This document shows positions 1-8,977 of a DNA stretch of 64,000 nucleotides, piece by piece. Origin of the DNA: Perlucidibaca wandonensis (GTDB lineage: Bacteria > Pseudomonadota > Gammaproteobacteria > Pseudomonadales > Moraxellaceae); contig NZ_JBHTIT010000001.1 in assembly GCF_042677145.1 (NCBI RefSeq), positions 248,001 through 312,000 on the forward strand. The letters run 5' to 3'. The translations under genes were made by a program, and so were the position numbers. The notes below the pieces were generated by a model. It was not told the DNA's origin, did no database searches, and saw only the letters and a list, made by a program, of their open reading frames with translations. How positions within the stretch are numbered: the first letter of the stretch is position 1; every line of letters begins with the position of its first letter.

Positions 1-2
1 GC

Positions 3-2945
3 TTACTCAATGATGAAATGAGCTTGGCTGATGATGGCCATCGCGCCGCCGTGCATGAGCGATTTATTCAGGCGCTCGCCGGCGATGCGCGCCCAGTCGG
101 TCTGCCCGAGCGCATTATTGTGTGGGGTTTCTCAACGCTGCCAACGCACTACTTGGATGCCCTCGCGGCTTTAGCGCGGCATTGCCAAGTGGTGCTCACC
201 GTGCTCAATCCTTGCCAGTATTATTGGGCCGACTTGCTTAAACCGTCGACACGCGGGCGTCATGCGCGCAAAGCCAGCTTGCCGCTTGAGCTAGCAACGC
301 ATGAAGTCGCGCAGCACGCCAACCCCTTGCTACTGGCGTGGGGGCAACAGGGCCGCGACTATGTTGGCCTGCTTGAGCAGTTTGATCAGCCCGAAAACTA
401 CCGACCTCTAGTGGCAGCGATTGGCCAGCGCATCGATATTTTTGATGAGACGCCGGCGGACACGTTGCTCACGCAAATTCAACAGCAGGTGTTGAATTTA
501 ACACCGCTGCCTGAGGCACCGGAGCAGCGCTTAGCATTAGTGCCGAATGACGCATCACTGTGCTTTCAAACTGCGCATAGCCGCCTGCGCGAAGTCGAGG
601 CGTTGAAAGACTACTTGTTAGATTTGCTCGACACGCATCGCCATGACCCTGTGCCATTACGGCCACAAGACATTGCCGTGATGGTGCCCGATATTCGCGA
701 TTATGCGGCGCTGATTGAGGCCACGTTTAGCACGTCGGCGAGCTCAACTACTGCACCGTCATCTGAGCGGCAATCGCCAAACTTGCCTTACGCCTTGCTC
801 GATCGCCCAAGCAGTAGTACCGAACCCATGCTCACCGCTTTAGCGTGGTTGATGCGCTTGCCGGAATCGCGTTGCACGGCGACTGAAATTTGGGACTTGC
901 TCGATGTGCCTGCGGTGCGTCGCCGCTTTGCTTTAAAGGCCAATGACATTGCTGAATTGCGTGATGATTTTGATCGCGCTGGCGCTCGTTGGGGCCTCGA
1001 TAGCCGTCATCGCGAAACCTGGGGCGTACCGGCAAACTTAGCGCAAAATACGTGGCAGTTTGCCCTCGATCGCTTGCTCCTAGGCTTTGCCAGTGGCGAG
1101 CAGACCGGTCAGCCACAAGCCTTCGATTCACTCATGCCTAGTGGCCGTCGTGGTGCCACTGAAGCTCAGCGTTTAGGCCCGATGGCGCGATTGCTCACCC
1201 AGCTCAGCTCATGGTCTGAAGCGCTCTTGGTAGCACGTCACGGCAGCAACTGGGTCGTACTTTGCCAGCAGTTATTGGCCGATTTTTTTGACTGCCAAGA
1301 CGATGGTGAAAAGCTGCTGATGCAACGTGTGCAAAATGCGCTAGAGGCATGGCAGCAGGAGATGCAAATCAGCTCGGTCGATGGCTTTGAGCTGCCTTTG
1401 GCGCTACCGCTAGCCGTCGTGCGCGAAGCTTGGTTGGCTCGCCTCGATGAGGCCAGCATGAGCCAACGCTTCCTCACCGGCAATGTCCATGTCGCCACCT
1501 TGATGCCGATGCGCGCGATCCCATTTCGCGTGGTCTGTTTACTTGGCTTAAATGACAATGAGTTTCCACGCCGCCATGCGCCGAATGATTTCGATTTACT
1601 GCATGCGCCGAAGCTGTCACGGCCTGGCGATCGCTCCCGCAGTGCCGATGATCGCTATCTATTTCTCGAGGCCATATTGTCGGCACGCAGCCATGTTTTG
1701 ATTAGCTGGGTCGGTCGTAATGCACGCTCAAATGCCGATAAACCCTCATCACTTTTAGTCGCGCAACTGCGTGATTACCTCTATCGTGGCTGGCAATTTA
1801 GCGATGCATCGCTGTCGGCTATTACCACCGAGCATGCTTTGCAGCCATTTAGCCCGCGCTACTTTCAAGGTCAGCAGGCAGCGAGCTTTGCCGCGATGTG
1901 GCGTGCCGCCAACGACTATTTAGCGCCTAGCGAACAGCAGCCCATTGCCATCGCTGCCGATGAGCTTGGCGCGCGTTTGCCATTGAGCGAGTTGATGTAT
2001 TTTTACCGCTCACCGGCGCGCTATTTTTACCGCCAACGCTTAGGCGTGGTGTTTGCCGAAGATGACGTCATCAGTCCCGACCATGAGCCTTTTGAGGTCG
2101 ATCATTTAGTGCGGCATCAATCGGTCGAAGCTTTGTTGCGATCGGTGCAGCAGGATCAGCCTGAGCAGGCCTTGGCGACTGCCGTTGCCGAGCGGGTCGG
2201 GCGTGGCGAATGGCCATTGGCAGGTTTTTCTGAGCCGGCGCAAGCGCAGTTAAATGCGACGGCAGAAGATATTGAACTGCTAAGTGGGGACTGGCTAAGC
2301 CAGCGCGCGTTGGCACCGATAGCGGCGGCTTATACGCAGCACTTAGCTGATGGCAGTGAATTTGAGATCTATGCCGATATGCATGGCGTACGCGAAAATA
2401 GTGCTGGCCAACAGATATTGTGGGTGCCTTCGGCAAGCAAATTATTGAATGACAGCGGTGGCGTAAAGCGCTGGGAAAAGCTCTGGCCAATATGGCTGCA
2501 GCAACTATTGCTCACGCTATCTGGGCATCCGGTTGCGGTATCAGTGCTATGCCCATTGGGTGTGATTCATTGGGCGCCGGTGGAGCTGGCCGACGCGCAG
2601 ATTTATTGGCGCGAAATCGTGCAGGCATGGCGTGATGGTCAGGATCATGCGCTGGCATTTGATGTTGGCGTGGCGACGGCGTATCTGACAAAGCCAACAG
2701 CGAGAAATAAAGATAAAGACCAAACGCTGGCGTGTGAACTGGCCGCGCGCGAGGCTTATCAAGGCAGCGAGTTTGGCGACAGTAATTTTGCGCCAATCAC
2801 CAAGCCGCCCATGGCCATGTTGTGGCCAGATTACGCCGCGCTATCGGCATCCAATGAGCTTGCGCTTTATCGCGACAGCCTGGTGTCAGCGATGATCTAT
2901 CACATCGAGCCTGAGCGCCGCGAATGGGTGGAGTCATCACTATGA
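3..2945 (+). CDS. recC: RecC, exonuclease V gamma subunit (5' end outside window)
   Basis: Non-catalytic helicase-like subunit of RecBCD, which processes double-strand breaks and reads Chi. The reading frame is already open at base 3, so the N-terminus lies upstream and the first ATG in the window (18) is internal. About 980 residues are present. Recognisable RecC stretches include the segment around LGLNDNEFPRR (1540-1570), typical of the inactivated helicase fold, and a C-terminal region resembling a degenerate nuclease domain. The stop overlaps the recB start as ATGA (2942-2945), and recB then recD follow the same way, so the three are translationally coupled. Identification rests on sequence character and on the recB/recD neighbours. 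Confidence 0.95.
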   Translation, partial: LLNDEMSLADDGHRAAVHERFIQALAGDARPVGLPERIIVWGFSTLPTHYLDALAALARHCQVVLTVLNPCQYYWADLLKPSTRGRHARKASLPLELATHEVAQHANPLLLAWGQQGRDYVGLLEQFDQPENYRPLVAAIGQRIDIFDETPADTLLTQIQQQVLNLTPLPEAPEQRLALVPNDASLCFQTAHSRLREVEALKDYLLDLLDTHRHDPVPLRPQDIAVMVPDIRDYAALIEATFSTSASSTTAPSSERQSPNLPYALLDRPSSSTEPMLTALAWLMRLPESRCTATEIWDLLDVPAVRRRFALKANDIAELRDDFDRAGARWGLDSRHRETWGVPANLAQNTWQFALDRLLLGFASGEQTGQPQAFDSLMPSGRRGATEAQRLGPMARLLTQLSSWSEALLVARHGSNWVVLCQQLLADFFDCQDDGEKLLMQRVQNALEAWQQEMQISSVDGFELPLALPLAVVREAWLARLDEASMSQRFLTGNVHVATLMPMRAIPFRVVCLLGLNDNEFPRRHAPNDFDLLHAPKLSRPGDRSRSADDRYLFLEAILSARSHVLISWVGRNARSNADKPSSLLVAQLRDYLYRGWQFSDASLSAITTEHALQPFSPRYFQGQQAASFAAMWRAANDYLAPSEQQPIAIAADELGARLPLSELMYFYRSPARYFYRQRLGVVFAEDDVISPDHEPFEVDHLVRHQSVEALLRSVQQDQPEQALATAVAERVGRGEWPLAGFSEPAQAQLNATAEDIELLSGDWLSQRALAPIAAAYTQHLADGSEFEIYADMHGVRENSAGQQILWVPSASKLLNDSGGVKRWEKLWPIWLQQLLLTLSGHPVAVSVLCPLGVIHWAPVELADAQIYWREIVQAWRDGQDHALAFDVGVATAYLTKPTARNKDKDQTLACELAAREAYQGSEFGDSNFAPITKPPMAMLWPDYAALSASNELALYRDSLVSAMIYHIEPERREWVESSL

Positions 2946-5900
2946 GCACATCAAACTCACCGGTGGCGGCGCAATACCAAACGCTAGATTCTTTAGCACT
3001 GCCATTACGCGGCATGCAGCTGATTGAAGCTAGCGCCGGCACTGGCAAAACTTTCACCATCGCCATGCTGTATTTGCGCTTGGTATTGGGCCATGACCCG
3101 AGTAAAGGCGATCGCCGTGGCCGCAGTTATAGCCCCGCTGAACTGTTGGTTTTAACGTTTACCGATGCCGCCGCTGGCGAGTTGCGCGATCGTATTCGTG
3201 CGCGTTTAAGCGAGGCGGCATTGGCGTTTAGTCTGGGTCATAGCCATGATCCGGCGCTGCAAAATCTCATCGCCGACTATGATGATTGCGACCACGCCAT
3301 TGTCGCACAGCGCTTGCGAGATGCCGAACAAACGCTGGATGAGGCCGAGATTGGCACCATCCACGCCTGGTGTTTGCGCGTTTTACAGCAGCACGCTTTC
3401 GATAGCGGCAGTCTGTTTCAGCAGCGCCTGCGCACCGACATGGATAGCTTGCGCGTGCAGGTTGTGCGCGATGTGTGGCGGCAGTGGTTTTATGGTCAGC
3501 CGCCGCTATTGCTGGCTTGTATCAGCCGCTCGTGGTCGACGCCTGATGCGCTTGATCAGCAGCTCAGAAGCTTGCTTGAAACTCCACAAGCGCAGCTACG
3601 TTTTGGCAGCGTGATGGCTAGTGGCGAGTCGTGGCAGCAGCTGCGTGATCGCTATTTGCCGATGCTTGAGCAGCGCGCTCAGGCGGCACAAGCACTGTGG
3701 CAGGCATGGCAGGCTGATGGCGCTAATGTGATTGCATTGCTGCAGGATGCTTGGGCGAACAAAGACATTAGCGGCGGTACGTTTAAGGAGAAGTCCATTG
3801 CGAAGCTTGCTGATGAGATGCGCAATTGGCGAGGGCAGGGCGAGCTTGATCGAAAAGCTAAGGCCTGTGACTACTTCATCCCGGTGGCGGATTGTGATGG
3901 TCGTAACAAGCTAGAAGAAAAAACTGCTAAAGGAAAAGTCACGCCAACACACCCGCTAATTGATCAGCTCAAGGCTTTTTTAAGCGATCAGGCAGCGCAT
4001 GAAAAAATCCACGATTCGTTAAAAATAAATTTACTCGCGGCCATGCGCGATGAGGTCAGCCAGCAGCTCGACCAGCGCATGCGCCAGCAAGCCGAACTCA
4101 GCTTTAACGACGTACTCACGCGCCTGCATGATGCGCTTGCGCTACCGCATGGCGCGGCTTTAGTGGCGACATTGCGCCAGCGTTTTCCCGTGGCATTGAT
4201 CGATGAGTTTCAAGATACCGACCCTGTGCAATTTGGTATTTTTCAGCGCATTTATGGCGATGCTTTTAAGGCTGCACAGGCTGCACAGGCTGCACAGGCT
4301 GCACAGGCTGCACAGGCTGCAGCTGCGGAAGCAGAACCAAGCACCTCATCAGAAGAGCTTGCACTCATTCTAATCGGCGATCCCAAACAAGCCATTTACA
4401 GTTTCCGTGGCGCCGATCTGCCCACCTATTTCGATGCACGTGCGCAAGCCAGCTTGCCCATCCACACACTCACCACCAACTACCGCACCGATGCCAATGT
4501 CATTGCTGGCGTAAACACGCTGTATGCGCTGGCCTCGGCTCGCGAGGGCGGGGCATTCGCGCAAAGCGGTAGCAGTGAGCTTGCATATATAGAGGCCATT
4601 GCCCATCAGCAACAGGCGCGCTTAAAGGTGCGGGCGAGTACGTCAGATGCTTGGCAAGATATCGATGGTGTGCAGCTCGATTACCTTACGCCAGAGAAGG
4701 AAGCTTATAGCTCAGGCGAAGCGCGCGAGGTCTTGGCAAAGGCGGCGGCAGAGCGTATCGCGCAATGGTTGAGCGCCAGTGATGCTGGGCTGATGGCCAT
4801 TGTCACCAACGCTGGCGAGCGTGCGCTAAGCCCAGGCGATATTGCCGTGTTGGTGCGCAAAGGCATGGAAGCCAAAGCCATGCGCCAAGCTTTAGCAGCA
4901 GTTGGCGTGCCATGCGTTTATGGCTCTGATCGCGATAGTGTTTTTGATAGCGATGAGGCCGGTGTCGTGCAGAACTGGCTTGAGGCGTTGGCGAACCCTA
5001 GCGATGAGCGCCGTCTGCGTTTGGCATTGGCTACTGCTCCGCTGGGCCTGAGTTGGGCTGAGCTATTGGCGCGCCGCAACGACGAAGCCTTGTGGGAGCA
5101 GGATATCGATCGTGTGCATCGCATTGCGGCCTTATGGCGCAGTCATGGCGTGTTGGCGGCGCTGCGGCATTGGCTATTTGAATATCAGGTGCCGGCGCGA
5201 TTACTGCATCCAGACTGCGTTAATGGTGAGCGCGCGCTAACCAATATTTTGCATCTCACCGAGCTCTTGCAGCAGGCCGCCGATGCCTTGCACGGCGAGC
5301 AGGCGGTGATCCGCTATTTGGCTGAGCATCGCAGTGCACAAGGTGGTTCCGCTGGCGACGAAGCCTTGGTGCGACTGGAGAGCGATGAGCGTCGCGTGCG
5401 CATTAGCACGGTGCATCAATCGAAAGGCTTGGAATATCCGCTGGTGTGCTTGCCGTTCACGGCGATGCCGAGCTTTCCGCCGAAAGCTGCTGCTACGCGT
5501 TACCACAGCGGTCGTGAGCTTATCTTTGATTTCGCGCCTAATGACGCCAGCCAAGAGATGGCCGCGCATGAGCAGCTCGAAGAGGAGTTGCGTTTATTTT
5601 ATGTCGCGGTGACACGGCCTAAGCACTTGCTCTGGATGGCGTTGGCGCCAATCAAACATGGTCATGCCAATGGCGTTGCCAACAACACGGCATGGCAGTG
5701 GTTGTTCGCAGGCAATGAAGCCTTAGCGCCCGATGTCTTGGCGCAAGGTATTTGCGATTTAGCAGCGCTCGATGGTATTAGCCTGAGCGGCGAGGGTGCC
5801 ACAGAGTCTATTTGGCAGCCGCCGAAAGAATCGATCAGCTTATTGCCGGCGCGCGATTTTGCCGCTCTGCGCCAACCATTTTGGCAAATTTCGAGCTATA

Positions 5901-6949
5901 GCCGTCTGCGTTTTCAAGAGGCCGCGCAGACCCCGGCAGAAGCGAATTACTTAGACTCGCCGCCGCAAGAAGAGAGTCAAACAGGTGAGCATTCACAAAA
6001 GAGCGATCAAAATAATGAGCAGCCACTCGCTGAGTTGTCGCCTGTTGATACAGCAGTGTCCGGCGAAAATATAGCCGCTAAAATTGCTCCTAATACAGAC
6101 ACGCCACCTAAAACTGACAAGATGCCGCGCGGCCCCGACGTCGGCACCTTCTGGCACAGTCTGCTAGAGCTAGCCGCAGAGCAGCACTTTGCCAGCACAG
6201 AGACCAACCTCCTCGAACTCGATGGCTTTTTGCAGCGGCAATGCCAGGCGCATGGCTGGCAACACGCCGAAGTGCATTGGCAGCAAGAATTGCGGCGTTG
6301 GCTACAAGTGCCCATGCGCACATCGCTTGCCGTGCTCGATGCACGCTCGCAAGCCGCCGCGGCGCCATTAGTAAATATCGGCCTAGCGCAGCTCGAAGCG
6401 TTTGTCGTGGAGATGGAGTTTTGGTTCACCAGCCACAACGTTTCTACCGATCGTCTAGATGCGCTCGTGTGTGCCCACACCTTGTCGGCACGGCCGCGCC
6501 CACGCGCCGAAAGCAATCAGATTCATGGCTTGTTCAAAGGCTTTATCGACTTGGTTTTTGTTCATGAGGGCCGCTATTTTGTCGCCGACTATAAGTCGAA
6601 CTATCTTGGCGATGAGCCCGATAGTTACCTGCCCGAGCGTATTGCCGCCGATATCGCCAAGCATCGCTACGACATGCAATACAGCTTGTATTTGCTGGCG
6701 CTGCATCGGCATTTACGTGCGCGCTTAGCCAACTACGATCCTGAGCAACATTTGGGCGGCGCAGTGTATTTGTATTTGCGAGGATGGGATGGCGAAGGTC
6801 GCGGCGTGCATATTGAGCGTCCAGATTTTGCGCTAATTGAGGCTTTAGATAGGCTTTTTGCCGGCACTGGAACAGCTGCCGACCACGCTACGCAGGCCGC
6901 CGCAAAACCAAAAACGGCCGCGCAGCAGGCACAAGGAACAGCGCCATGA
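2942..6949 (+). CDS. recB: RecB, exonuclease V beta subunit (helicase-nuclease)
   Basis: 3'-5' UvrD-like helicase and sole nuclease of RecBCD. I chose the ATG at 2942, which overlaps the recC stop as ATGA, over an in-frame ATG at 2924. The product is about 1335 residues, longer than typical (about 1180). Visible motifs are Walker A ASAGTGKTFT near residue 33, Walker B IDEFQDTDPVQ near 420, DPKQAIYSFRGAD near 482, VHQSKGLEYPL near 827, and the nuclease signature DLVFVHEGRYFVADYKSN near 1210, whose Asp and Lys are the expected metal and catalytic residues. An Ala/Gln repeat lies between the two helicase motifs, and a hydrophilic linker precedes the nuclease domain. Confidence 0.97.
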   Translation: MSTSNSPVAAQYQTLDSLALPLRGMQLIEASAGTGKTFTIAMLYLRLVLGHDPSKGDRRGRSYSPAELLVLTFTDAAAGELRDRIRARLSEAALAFSLGHSHDPALQNLIADYDDCDHAIVAQRLRDAEQTLDEAEIGTIHAWCLRVLQQHAFDSGSLFQQRLRTDMDSLRVQVVRDVWRQWFYGQPPLLLACISRSWSTPDALDQQLRSLLETPQAQLRFGSVMASGESWQQLRDRYLPMLEQRAQAAQALWQAWQADGANVIALLQDAWANKDISGGTFKEKSIAKLADEMRNWRGQGELDRKAKACDYFIPVADCDGRNKLEEKTAKGKVTPTHPLIDQLKAFLSDQAAHEKIHDSLKINLLAAMRDEVSQQLDQRMRQQAELSFNDVLTRLHDALALPHGAALVATLRQRFPVALIDEFQDTDPVQFGIFQRIYGDAFKAAQAAQAAQAAQAAQAAAAEAEPSTSSEELALILIGDPKQAIYSFRGADLPTYFDARAQASLPIHTLTTNYRTDANVIAGVNTLYALASAREGGAFAQSGSSELAYIEAIAHQQQARLKVRASTSDAWQDIDGVQLDYLTPEKEAYSSGEAREVLAKAAAERIAQWLSASDAGLMAIVTNAGERALSPGDIAVLVRKGMEAKAMRQALAAVGVPCVYGSDRDSVFDSDEAGVVQNWLEALANPSDERRLRLALATAPLGLSWAELLARRNDEALWEQDIDRVHRIAALWRSHGVLAALRHWLFEYQVPARLLHPDCVNGERALTNILHLTELLQQAADALHGEQAVIRYLAEHRSAQGGSAGDEALVRLESDERRVRISTVHQSKGLEYPLVCLPFTAMPSFPPKAAATRYHSGRELIFDFAPNDASQEMAAHEQLEEELRLFYVAVTRPKHLLWMALAPIKHGHANGVANNTAWQWLFAGNEALAPDVLAQGICDLAALDGISLSGEGATESIWQPPKESISLLPARDFAALRQPFWQISSYSRLRFQEAAQTPAEANYLDSPPQEESQTGEHSQKSDQNNEQPLAELSPVDTAVSGENIAAKIAPNTDTPPKTDKMPRGPDVGTFWHSLLELAAEQHFASTETNLLELDGFLQRQCQAHGWQHAEVHWQQELRRWLQVPMRTSLAVLDARSQAAAAPLVNIGLAQLEAFVVEMEFWFTSHNVSTDRLDALVCAHTLSARPRPRAESNQIHGLFKGFIDLVFVHEGRYFVADYKSNYLGDEPDSYLPERIAADIAKHRYDMQYSLYLLALHRHLRARLANYDPEQHLGGAVYLYLRGWDGEGRGVHIERPDFALIEALDRLFAGTGTAADHATQAAAKPKTAAQQAQGTAP
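4271..4315 (+). repeat. (GCTGCACAG)5 in-frame tandem repeat in recB
   Basis: Five perfect 9-bp units encode repeated Ala-Ala-Gln, followed by an Ala-rich run. The repeat sits between the DEFQDTDP and GDPKQAIYSFRG helicase motifs, where family members normally have only a short linker. Loss or gain of units would keep the frame. Confidence 0.95.
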
Positions 6950-8862
6950 CTCAGCAGACTTTAGACTTCAGCGCTGCAAGCTCAGAGCCCCCAGAAATTG
7001 AGAGCGAGCCAAACTCATCTCAAGCAGAAAACCCAAACGCCATCACCTCCGAGCAATGGCAGGCTTGTGTCGACGAACATTGGCTCAGCGAGCTCGATGT
7101 CGCCATGGCGCAATGGCTAGTCCGCCACACATCCAATGCTCCTGAAGTCTTGGTTTGGCTCACCGCCTTGTTAACGCGGCAAAGTGGCCAAGGCCATGTC
7201 CGCCTTGAATTAGCCGATTTGCAAAATAATCCAGCACGCTACGGCCTTGATGCGCCTGTCGCCGCGCAAGCGAAGCATTGCCTGTCTGCCTATTCGAGCG
7301 ATGCCCTACAACGGCTATTAAGCCTGTCCAACGCCGTGGCACGGGCTGTCAAAAGCCCTCAACCGCTAGTGCTCGATGCTGGCGCGCTGTATTGGCAGCG
7401 TGCGTGGCGCGAAGAATGCGATGTCGCTGCACGGCTCAATGAGCGCCTCGCCACACAAATATCGACCGACCAAGTGGCGCTTGAGCAACTCATCGATAGC
7501 CTGTTTACCGCCGATGCCAGTAGCCAAGATCAACGCGCTGCCTGCCGCCTAGCCGCACAGCGTGCACTAAGCGTGATTACTGGCGGCCCGGGCACCGGCA
7601 AAACCACGACGGTGGTGCGCGTGTTGGCTATTTTGCAGAGCCTTGCTGAGCGAGCTAGCGAGCCGCCGCTGCGCATTGCGTTGGCCGCGCCCACTGGCAA
7701 GGCAGCGGCGCGCTTGAGCGAATCCATTGCCAGTCAAGTTGCGCAGTTGCCGCTTAGCGAATCGGTCATCAAGCACATTCCCACCGAGGTCAGCACCTTG
7801 CATAGGCTGCTCGGCGTCATGTCGCAAGACAATGGCCAGCGCTATCGCCATCACGCCACTAACCCGCTCGCGCTAGATGTCTTAGTGGTCGACGAAGCCT
7901 CGATGCTAGACCTGAGCTTAATGGCGGCGCTGATGGAGGCCCTGCCAGCGCAGGCGCGCATCATCCTGCTCGGCGATAAAGATCAGCTGGCTTCCGTTGA
8001 AGCAGGCGCTGTATTGGCCGACCTATGCTGCGCTGCTGATCATGCCAATGTCTGCGATGTCACAGCTACAAACAGCACGACCGCAGAACCATCTCCAGCG
8101 CATGTCGCGCAGCTCAAGCAAAGCTTTCGATTCGATGCCCAGCGCGGCATTGGCAAGCTAGCTCACGCCGTACGTACTGGCGCTGCAACCATTGCACCAA
8201 ATAACGATGACTACGCGCCAGAGGTTCGTCGCATCGATACGCTCAACACCTTATTCGCCGGCTACGACGATTATTGGTCCAGCGTGCAGACCGGTGAGTC
8301 GGCTGAGATTATCCTGAAAAAGTTCGATAGCTTTCGCCTACTGTGCGCGCTCAGAGAAGGCAGCCATGGCGTAATCGCGGTCAATCAAGCCTGTGAGCGC
8401 TATCTGCGCAAAGCTGAAAAAATTACGCCGTTCGACAAGCCCAGCCCATGGTATGTCGGTCGCCCCGTGATGATTACGCGTAATGACTACGGCCTACGCC
8501 TGATGAACGGCGATATCGGAATTTGCCTACAGTCGCCTGAAACCGGCGAATTACGCGTGGCCTTTTGGGATGGCAGTGAGCAAAAAATACGCTGGTTGCT
8601 GCCGTCGCGCTTGCCTAGCTCAGAGACCGTTTTTGCCATGACAGTGCACAAGTCACAGGGCTCTGAATTTACTAAAGTCGCCGTGGTGCTGCCCACAACA
8701 TTTAGTCCAGTGCTGAGTCGCGAACTTATTTATACCGCGTTAACGCGTGCACGTAATGCAGTGGAGTTATGTATCCCTAATGCGCAGGTTTGGCGTTTGG
8801 CGGTAGCAGCGAAAGCGCAGCGCTTCTCTGGGCTGCAGCAGCGCTTACTGCTGAATTTGTAA
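6946..8862 (+). CDS. recD: RecD, exonuclease V alpha subunit (5'-3' helicase)
   Basis: Fast 5'-3' SF1B helicase motor of RecBCD. The ATG overlaps the recB stop as ATGA, completing the coupled recC-recB-recD operon. The product is 638 residues, the usual size. Motifs are Walker A GGPGTGKTTT near residue 210, APTGKAAARLSE near 247, Walker B VVDEASMLDL near 317, GDKDQLASVEAGAVL near 345, and the C-terminal motif MTVHKSQGSEF near 566 followed by YTALTRAR near 600. The N-terminus has an acidic, Ser/Glu/Asn-rich extension of about 35 residues before the conserved helical domain. Nothing appears damaged. Confidence 0.97.
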   Translation: MTQQTLDFSAASSEPPEIESEPNSSQAENPNAITSEQWQACVDEHWLSELDVAMAQWLVRHTSNAPEVLVWLTALLTRQSGQGHVRLELADLQNNPARYGLDAPVAAQAKHCLSAYSSDALQRLLSLSNAVARAVKSPQPLVLDAGALYWQRAWREECDVAARLNERLATQISTDQVALEQLIDSLFTADASSQDQRAACRLAAQRALSVITGGPGTGKTTTVVRVLAILQSLAERASEPPLRIALAAPTGKAAARLSESIASQVAQLPLSESVIKHIPTEVSTLHRLLGVMSQDNGQRYRHHATNPLALDVLVVDEASMLDLSLMAALMEALPAQARIILLGDKDQLASVEAGAVLADLCCAADHANVCDVTATNSTTAEPSPAHVAQLKQSFRFDAQRGIGKLAHAVRTGAATIAPNNDDYAPEVRRIDTLNTLFAGYDDYWSSVQTGESAEIILKKFDSFRLLCALREGSHGVIAVNQACERYLRKAEKITPFDKPSPWYVGRPVMITRNDYGLRLMNGDIGICLQSPETGELRVAFWDGSEQKIRWLLPSRLPSSETVFAMTVHKSQGSEFTKVAVVLPTTFSPVLSRELIYTALTRARNAVELCIPNAQVWRLAVAAKAQRFSGLQQRLLLNL

Positions 8863-8977
8863 ATTACACAGAGGTAACAATAAGTATTGGAAACGCTACA
8901 GTTTTAACAAGTAGTCGACTGTCTAGTTAGTTATCGCAGCCTACAGTGTTATCACTGATTAAGGTGCGAGCCAGACT

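Noticed and set aside
6007..6516. Minus-strand ORF of 169 codons inside recB
   Set aside because: It is antisense to the conserved recB nuclease region; no signal or motif is seen and there is no sign of its own expression elements.
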